Assembly (NCBI RefSeq): GCF_018381315.1
Contig: NZ_JAGZSD010000003.1
Location: forward strand, 124,001 to 188,000
Origin: Anaerostipes sp.
GTDB taxonomy: Bacteria; Bacillota; Clostridia; Lachnospirales; Lachnospiraceae
DNA: 64,000 nucleotides
Direction of reading: 5' to 3'
Every line of letters starts with the position of its first letter. Position 1 is the first letter of the stretch. Under the pieces are notes generated by a model. The model saw only the letters and a list, made by a program, of their open reading frames with translations. It was not told the DNA's origin and ran no database searches. A program made the position numbers and the translations under genes. Below are positions 59,224 through 64,000 of the stretch, piece after piece.

Positions 59224-60630
59224 TTAACCGATACTGCCCTTCATTTCCAGCTGAATCAGATTGTTCATTTCCAGAGCATATTCCAGCGGCAGTTCTTTCG
59301 ATATGTTATCTGCAAATCCGCTCACGATCATTGCCCTGGCATCTTCTTCGCTGATGCCTCTGGACATAAGATAGAATATGGCGTCATCACTGATTCTTCC
59401 GATCTTTGCCTCATGTCCCACGTCAGCGTCGTCTGTACGTATATCCATGGCAGGAATCGTATCTGACCGGGAAATATTATCCAGCATCAGGGACTGGCAG
59501 GAAACGGCTGCTTTACTGTTCCTGGCATGTTTTCCGATCACCACAGAACTTCTGAAAGTGCTGGCACCCCCATCCTTGGAAATAGACTTTGTATTGATAA
59601 AGGATGATGTTTCTGCCCCGCTGTGCACTACTTTTGCTCCCGTGTCCAGATTCTGGCCGTTCCCTGCAAATGTAATTCCGGTAAAATCCATTCTCGATTT
59701 CTTCCCCTTTAATATAGTCATAGGATACAGATACGAAACACGGGAGCCGAATGACCCGGATACCCACTCCATCGTTCCGCCTTCTTCGACCAGAGCTCTT
59801 TTTGTGTTCAGGTTATACATATTTTTTGACCAGTTCTCAATGGTGGAATACCTGAGTTTGGCGTTTTTACCGACAAACAGTTCCACGCAGCCTGCGTGAA
59901 GATTTGCGGTATTGTATTTGGGCGCAGAACAGCCTTCAATAAAATGCAGTCTTGCTCCCTCGTCCACAATGATCAATGTATGTTCGAACTGCCCGGCTCC
60001 CGGCGCATTCAGCCGGAAATAAGACTGCAGCGGTATGTCCACTGACACTCCTGGAGGTACATAGACAAAGGAGCCTCCGGACCATACAGCGCCGTGCAGA
60101 GCTGCAAATTTATGATCTCCCGGTTTTACAAGCTTCATAAAATGTCTTCGTATCATATCTGCATATTCACCCCTGAGAGCACTTTCAAGATCCGTATAGA
60201 CAACTCCCTGCGCAGCCACTTCCTCCCTGACACTGTGGTACACCAGTTCAGAATCATACTGTGCACCTACCCCTGCCAGAGATTTTTTCTCGGCCTTAGG
60301 AATACCCAGAAGTTCAAATGTATTTTTAATATCCTCGGGTACTTCCGACCACTTGGCACTCATATGGGTATTAGGGCGAACATAGGTAACAATACGGTCC
60401 ATATTTAATCCCTCAATGGACGGCCCCCAGTCCGGAACCTTCATAGAATCATAAATTTGAAGAGCCTGGAGCCGGAACGTCTCCATCCACACCGGGTCTT
60501 TCTTTTCCCGTGAAATCTGCTCTACAATACCGGCGGTCAGCCCTTCCTTTACTTTGTAGGCATCTTTCCCCTCATTTTTTATGTCATAGATGCTCCTGTC
60601 AACATCGTCCACATACGTTCTTTCCTTCAT
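59224..60630 (-). CDS. sufB: SufB, Fe-S cluster scaffold subunit
   Basis: Main scaffold of the SufBC2D complex. The 468-residue protein has KVKEGLTAGIVEQISREKKDP, PDWGPS, FVYVPPGVSVDIPLQSYFRLN, EGCSAPKYNTANLHAGCVELFVGKNAKLRYSTIENWS and the DVGHEAKIGRI end block. GGAGG is seven bases before ATG 60630 and four before ATG 60633, so the former is preferred. The sufC stop overlaps this start. Confidence 0.95.
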   Translation of the reverse strand: MKERTYVDDVDRSIYDIKNEGKDAYKVKEGLTAGIVEQISREKKDPVWMETFRLQALQIYDSMKVPDWGPSIEGLNMDRIVTYVRPNTHMSAKWSEVPEDIKNTFELLGIPKAEKKSLAGVGAQYDSELVYHSVREEVAAQGVVYTDLESALRGEYADMIRRHFMKLVKPGDHKFAALHGAVWSGGSFVYVPPGVSVDIPLQSYFRLNAPGAGQFEHTLIIVDEGARLHFIEGCSAPKYNTANLHAGCVELFVGKNAKLRYSTIENWSKNMYNLNTKRALVEEGGTMEWVSGSFGSRVSYLYPMTILKGKKSRMDFTGITFAGNGQNLDTGAKVVHSGAETSSFINTKSISKDGGASTFRSSVVIGKHARNSKAAVSCQSLMLDNISRSDTIPAMDIRTDDADVGHEAKIGRISDDAIFYLMSRGISEEDARAMIVSGFADNISKELPLEYALEMNNLIQLEMKGSIG

Positions 60631-61394
60631 CATGCTTCCTCCCTTCCGGCAGGTGTATCAAACTGTTCATATCCTTCATCATTGATCTTCTCCACCAGAG
60701 AGCCGTCCCCTGTTTTAACGATCTTCCCGTCTGCCATGATGTGTGTATAATCTACGTCCAGCGCATCCAGAATCCTTGTACTGTGGGTTATGATCAGAAG
60801 CGAGCCTTTTCTGTTCTTCTGATATTCTTCAATCCCCTTGGATACCAGCTTCACGGCATCCACATCCAGACCGGAATCTGTCTCATCCAACACTGCAAGA
60901 TCAGGTTTGAGCATCATGAGCTGAAGAATTTCAGACTTTTTCTTCTCCCCTCCGGAAAAGCCCACGTTCAGGCTTCTCTCCCCATATGACGGATCCATCT
61001 GAAGGATTTCCATCGCCTTATTTAATTCTTTTTTAAAATTCCACAGTTTAATCCGGCGTCCGCTCTGCTGTTCCATGGCATTTTTTAAAAACCGGTTCAA
61101 AGGAAGCCCAGGCACCTCCAAGGGTTCCTGAAAGGACATAAACATTCCCATTCTGGCCCGCTTATCTGCCGGCTCTCTTGTAATATCTTCTCCTTTCAGC
61201 AGAATCTCTCCTTCTTTTATCCTATATTTGGAATTCCCCATCAGCACAGCCCCCAGGGTTGATTTTCCAGCGCCGTTGGGCCCCATCAGCACATGGGTTT
61301 CTCCCTTTTTGATGTTAAGACTGACCTTGTGAAGAATTTCCTTATCTTCTATATCCACTGTAAGGTTTTCTACCTTTAGTATTTGTTCTGACAT
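60630..61394 (-). CDS. sufC: SufC, ABC-type ATPase of the SUF system
   Basis: First gene of the suf operon. The 254-residue ATPase has Walker A GPNGAGKST, a Q-loop in MSFQEPLEVPG, a signature in VGFSGGEKKKSE and Walker B LAVLDETDSGLD, where SufC has the characteristic DETDSGLD. GGAGG precedes ATG 61394. The gene order sufC-B-D-S-U differs from the more common Firmicute sufC-D-S-U-B. Confidence 0.95.
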   Translation of the reverse strand: MSEQILKVENLTVDIEDKEILHKVSLNIKKGETHVLMGPNGAGKSTLGAVLMGNSKYRIKEGEILLKGEDITREPADKRARMGMFMSFQEPLEVPGLPLNRFLKNAMEQQSGRRIKLWNFKKELNKAMEILQMDPSYGERSLNVGFSGGEKKKSEILQLMMLKPDLAVLDETDSGLDVDAVKLVSKGIEEYQKNRKGSLLIITHSTRILDALDVDYTHIMADGKIVKTGDGSLVEKINDEGYEQFDTPAGREEA

Positions 61395-61446
61395 AATTTC
61401 CTCCATTCTGCCGCTTAACGGCAACTTCTATATAAAAGTATGTTAA

Positions 61447-61509
61447 ATCCTACTATTTTTATAGGAATTATTGCAGTTTCATTGTAGTCCTGTTTTCTGT
61501 TTTATTCAA
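61447..61509 (-). promoter_or_regulatory. suf operon promoter and downstream dyad
   Basis: Minus-strand -35 TTGAAT (61504-61509), 17-base spacer, -10 TACAAT (61481-61486). An inverted repeat around TTCCTAT-AAAA-ATAG-TAGGATT (61447-61468) lies just after the start site and is a candidate operator for an Rrf2/IscR-type regulator. The regulator itself is not in the window. Confidence 0.6.
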
Positions 61510-61578
61510 GAAATACGGCGGTTAATAAGAACTTTTCTCAAAACGACAAGATTTGTTGTATAAAATCCATAAATACGG

Positions 61579-61635
61579 AAAGGAGCCGGAATTCTATCCG
61601 GCTCCTTTGAATAATATGGAATCAAGGTGTATAAT
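61579..61635 (+). promoter_or_regulatory. DUF6465 promoter overlapped by a perfect inverted repeat
   Basis: -35 TTGAAT (61607-61612), 17-base spacer, -10 TATAAT (61630-61635). A perfect 12-bp inverted repeat AAAGGAGCCGGA-N6-TCCGGCTCCTTT (61579-61608) overlaps the first two bases of the -35. No gene ends here, so the repeat may be an operator or a transcription barrier between the divergent units. Confidence 0.6.
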
Positions 61636-61672
61636 ATAAAAGACTTTTTAACAACAACTAAGGAGGTTCCCC

Positions 61673-61891
61673 ATGAAAATCAAAACAGAAGTGCAGTTTC
61701 AGGGCCACAACGTATCTGTTGCGGATGTGGAAAAAATGGTAAAGGAAGATATTAAATCCAAAGGAATCAAACTGAATTCCTTAAGTTCACTGGAGATCTA
61801 CTACCAGCCGGAAAACCGTTCCGTTTTCTATGTGGCAGCGGCCAAAGACGGCAGTGTAATTGACAATGAAGATGCACTGACCGTTGAGTAA
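61673..61891 (+). CDS. DUF6465 family small protein
   Basis: A 72-residue protein with TEVQFQGHNVSVADVEKMVKEDIKSKG and a C-terminal LEIYYQPENRSVFYVAA hairpin, matching the DUF6465 family of Lachnospiraceae. Function is unknown. AAGGAGG precedes ATG 61673, and a consensus promoter suggests good expression. It is a single-gene unit with its own terminator. Confidence 0.8.
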   Translation: MKIKTEVQFQGHNVSVADVEKMVKEDIKSKGIKLNSLSSLEIYYQPENRSVFYVAAAKDGSVIDNEDALTVE

Positions 61892-61910
61892 TTTCTTATG
61901 AACTACATAT

Positions 61911-61956
61911 CCCCCTGCTGCTTTTTACTGTCATGGCTATAAAAAGCGGCAGGGGG
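61911..61956. terminator. Bidirectional terminator after DUF6465
   Basis: A 17-bp stem (61911-61927 and 61940-61956, one G-T pair). It lies between the convergent DUF6465 and transporter genes and is followed on the + strand by ATTTC. Confidence 0.8.
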
Positions 61957-61968
61957 ATTTCTATTCTC

Positions 61969-63366
61969 TTACAATTCTCCCCTTGACTCCCGTTCTGTCA
62001 GTTCTTCCATAATATGAGGATAAATTTTATCCAGCTTGTATAAAAACAGAGTTATGATCACGGCAGTCCACACGATCATCGGCCCGAATTTATAAATGTT
62101 AATAATCATATGTATGGCACTGTCCGGCTGCACCATGCTTCCGGCAGTAGAACTCAAATAGCCTGCAGCAGACAAAAGACTTGTGATAATGGCGGATGTC
62201 AGCCCTGCCCCAAGTTTCATTCCAACAGAACTTCCTGCAAAGATCAAACTTTCCTGCCGGATGTGGGTCTTCCACTGTCCGAATTCCACCACATCTCCCA
62301 AAAATCCAAACACAATCGAATTAAGCGGTGCCAGTCCGATTCCACGGATCACACAGCTGAACACCATAAAACCAAAATTCTGAGGATTGATAAAGAAAAT
62401 TATATGTCCGGCAAATGCAAGACAGGCACCGGCTAATGACATATTTCTTTTTCCGAAACGTCTAAGCAGGATAGGACTCATAAAGGTGACGCCCACGATA
62501 ATGAGTGTCTCTGTCAAATACAAGGCACTGTACATCCATGTATCATTGTGAAAAATATATTTACAGTAATAAGGCAGGATCGTTCCTGTTACACAGTAAA
62601 TTCCGTTCTGCATGGTCCAAAGTATAACCACTGCCCAAAAATACTGATTTGTCACTAAGGCTTTCAGCGCCTTCTTGGCAGGTACTTTAGACTGCCTTTT
62701 TTTGGCCTCAATGACCACGGTCTCCCTGCACTTGAAAAAGCAGATCAGCAGCAACAGCAGTGCAATAGAAGCCCAAAGAGCCATGGTTTTAATCCATGCC
62801 GCCTGGTCATTTCCAAACAACTTTACTACCGGCATAGTACAGGTAACTGCCAGGATCCTTCCGAACGGAGACAGTCCCATTCTCACTACACTCAGCATAT
62901 CCCGCTCTGAAGATATCCTGGTCATCATAGCAGATAAGCTGCTGTACGGCAGGTTGATCGCTGTATAACAGACAGTGTTGCAGAAATTATAAGTCACGAA
63001 CATATAGGCAAACTGCACTGTGGCTGTGCTGTCGGGAACCGCAAATAAAAGAACTGCTGAGAGAGCAAAGGGCACACACATCCAGAGAAGCCACGGTCTT
63101 GATTTACCCCATCTGGTTTCTGTCTTCTCTACAATCACACCCATTACAGCATCTGATACTCCGTCAAACATTCTGGATAAAAGCATAACAAGGCCCACGG
63201 TCGCCGCACTTACCCCTACATAATCTGTATAAAATAATGTAAGCAGCGTACTGATCATACCGAATACCACATTACATGCAGTATCTCCGCAGCCATAAGC
63301 AAATCTGGTGCCCCATCCCAGCCTCCCGGCGGCTAAATTTTCCCTGGACTTTTTATTTTCATTCAT
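61969..63366 (-). CDS. GPH-family (MelB-like) sugar:cation symporter, MFS
   Basis: A 465-residue twelve-helix major facilitator of the glycoside-pentoside-hexuronide type. It has the N-terminal FAYGCGDTACNVVFG, FYTDYVGVSAATVGLVMLLSRMFDGVSDAVMG (the conserved Asp region that binds the cation), and RWGKSRPWLLW after helix 2-3. GGGAGA precedes ATG 63366; the long upstream extension is rejected. It lies 19 bases after the isomerase-like gene, so sugar uptake and catabolism are probably co-transcribed. Confidence 0.9.
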   Translation of the reverse strand: MNENKKSRENLAAGRLGWGTRFAYGCGDTACNVVFGMISTLLTLFYTDYVGVSAATVGLVMLLSRMFDGVSDAVMGVIVEKTETRWGKSRPWLLWMCVPFALSAVLLFAVPDSTATVQFAYMFVTYNFCNTVCYTAINLPYSSLSAMMTRISSERDMLSVVRMGLSPFGRILAVTCTMPVVKLFGNDQAAWIKTMALWASIALLLLLICFFKCRETVVIEAKKRQSKVPAKKALKALVTNQYFWAVVILWTMQNGIYCVTGTILPYYCKYIFHNDTWMYSALYLTETLIIVGVTFMSPILLRRFGKRNMSLAGACLAFAGHIIFFINPQNFGFMVFSCVIRGIGLAPLNSIVFGFLGDVVEFGQWKTHIRQESLIFAGSSVGMKLGAGLTSAIITSLLSAAGYLSSTAGSMVQPDSAIHMIINIYKFGPMIVWTAVIITLFLYKLDKIYPHIMEELTERESRGEL

Positions 63367-63385
63367 TCTTATCTCCCTTCCGCAT

Positions 63386-64000
63386 TCATAAGATAAGCTC
63401 TTTCTCAATCCGTTCTCTGGCTTCCGGCGCCTGCTTCTCCATCTTCTCCGGAAATCCAAACATGGATACGCATGCAATATTGTCTCCTCCCGCCTTCGGT
63501 GCATCTTCCCTTAACTGGCGGTTTGCGAAATCCATTTCTCTCAGCGTCTCAAAAATTCCGTCAAAATCCACATCCCCTTCACCCATAGCCAAATGCTGAT
63601 GTATCGTCACATCCGATTTTCCTCTTTGGTTTAACCACGGCGGGTTGGCAATATAACGGCAGTCTAAGGTCTGGTTAAATGTGTCGGCAAACAGCACATG
63701 TGTCAATTCCTCACCTGCATACTGCAGCATAGAACGCACATCTCCTTTTCCTTCATCGTAGAAAAACCCATGCGGAGAAGAATATACATATCCTAAATTG
63801 GGCGAACGGAAAGATTTTACTAAGTCACAGGTCTCATTATTCAGTTCACAAAAATCATAGGGATGAGACTGAATCTCTACACGAAGTCCCTCTCTCTCAA
63901 TGATAGGCAGCAGTTCTTCCATAGATTTAAACCACATGCCATTGCATAATTCCTGCTGATTCGGATCCCCGGAAAGCTCCGTGTTGATCACCGGCACACC
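63386..64000 (-). CDS. Sugar phosphate isomerase/epimerase-like TIM barrel protein (5' end outside window)
   Basis: The frame runs off the window end, so only the last 204 or so residues are visible. They include VINTELSGDP, LRVEIQSHPYDFCE (metal-type His and Glu), SSPHGFFYDEG, LFADTFNQT and a MGEGDVDFDGIFETL near the C-terminus, as in xylose-isomerase-like TIM barrels. The GEGDVDF block is typical of AP-endonuclease-family-2 sugar isomerases. The exact substrate is unknown. It precedes the GPH symporter in one unit. Confidence 0.82.
   Translation of the reverse strand, partial: GVPVINTELSGDPNQQELCNGMWFKSMEELLPIIEREGLRVEIQSHPYDFCELNNETCDLVKSFRSPNLGYVYSSPHGFFYDEGKGDVRSMLQYAGEELTHVLFADTFNQTLDCRYIANPPWLNQRGKSDVTIHQHLAMGEGDVDFDGIFETLREMDFANRQLREDAPKAGGDNIACVSMFGFPEKMEKQAPEARERIEKELIL

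Noticed and set aside
1..64000. tRNA, rRNA, CRISPR array or complete insertion sequence
   Set aside because: Scanning both strands by eye showed no cloverleaf-like gene, no regularly spaced repeats and no intact transposase; a covariance or repeat search could still find something short.

Overview
The window looks like a chromosomal segment of a Gram-positive anaerobe of the class Clostridia, most likely Lachnospiraceae. This is an inference from the anaerobic (cobalt-early, CbiK-type) cobalamin pathway, the SufCBDSU iron-sulfur operon, CD3324-family and DUF6465 small proteins, strong AGGAGG ribosome binding sites, and the lack of any outer-membrane genes. I see no tRNA, rRNA or CRISPR array.

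Layout. 1-159: possible 3' end of an unknown gene. 176-3683 (+): cobalt importer cbiMNQO with cobaltochelatase cbiK, closed by a terminator. 3748-7306 (-): TetR regulator plus an ABC/FtsX exporter. 7521-12508 (-): two-component system plus a second ABC/FtsX exporter. 12569-14323 (-): a GIY-YIG/DUF2075 gene interrupted by one in-frame TAG. 14615-17145 (+): HD-domain protein, CD3324-family protein and a ceramidase-like hydrolase. 17161-19332 (-): PAS-GAF-GGDEF-EAL protein. 19382-21425 (-): TetR plus MATE efflux pump with two matching operators. 21485-24217: SDR and Crp/Fnr genes divergent from a MarR-TauE operon. 24287-25826 (-): second MATE pump behind an internally deleted TetR. 25866-28148: AT-rich accessory stretch with a group II intron maturase relic, a small membrane peptide and a coiled-coil/NPCBM-like protein. 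28149-48278 (-): twenty-gene hem-cbi-cob operon. 48419-50527 (-): second PAS-GAF-GGDEF-EAL paralogue. 50723-52955 (+): atypical Fic protein, ECF-like sigma factor with a Cys-rich tail, DUF2461 protein. 53036-53665 (-): Vat/CatB-like acetyltransferase. 53783-56295 (-): ArsR-HMA-P-type ATPase metal efflux. 56512-61394 (-): sufCBDSU. 61673-61891 (+): DUF6465. 61969-64000 (-): MFS sugar symporter and a truncated sugar-phosphate isomerase/epimerase-like gene.

How the genes work together. The dominant theme is adenosylcobalamin synthesis. CbiMNQO imports cobalt and CbiK inserts it into sirohydrochlorin. The operon starting at hemA supplies 5-aminolevulinate (HemA, HemL), porphobilinogen (HemB) and hydroxymethylbilane (HemC), and oxidises precorrin-2. 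It then builds the corrin ring (CbiL, H, F, G, D, J, E, T, C), amidates it (CbiA, CbiP), adds the aminopropanol arm (CobD, CbiB) and assembles the nucleotide loop (CobU, CobS, CobT, CobC). Uroporphyrinogen-III synthase (HemD), uroporphyrinogen-III methyltransferase (CobA) and the corrinoid adenosyltransferase are not in the window. No B12 riboswitch is visible before hemA.

The most unusual items are the single-stop DUF2075 gene, the CbiJ-CbiE-CbiT fusion, the short CobU paralogue with an altered P-loop, the Fic protein with an altered catalytic loop, the sigma factor with a TGTCACA-type upstream element, and the intron relic.
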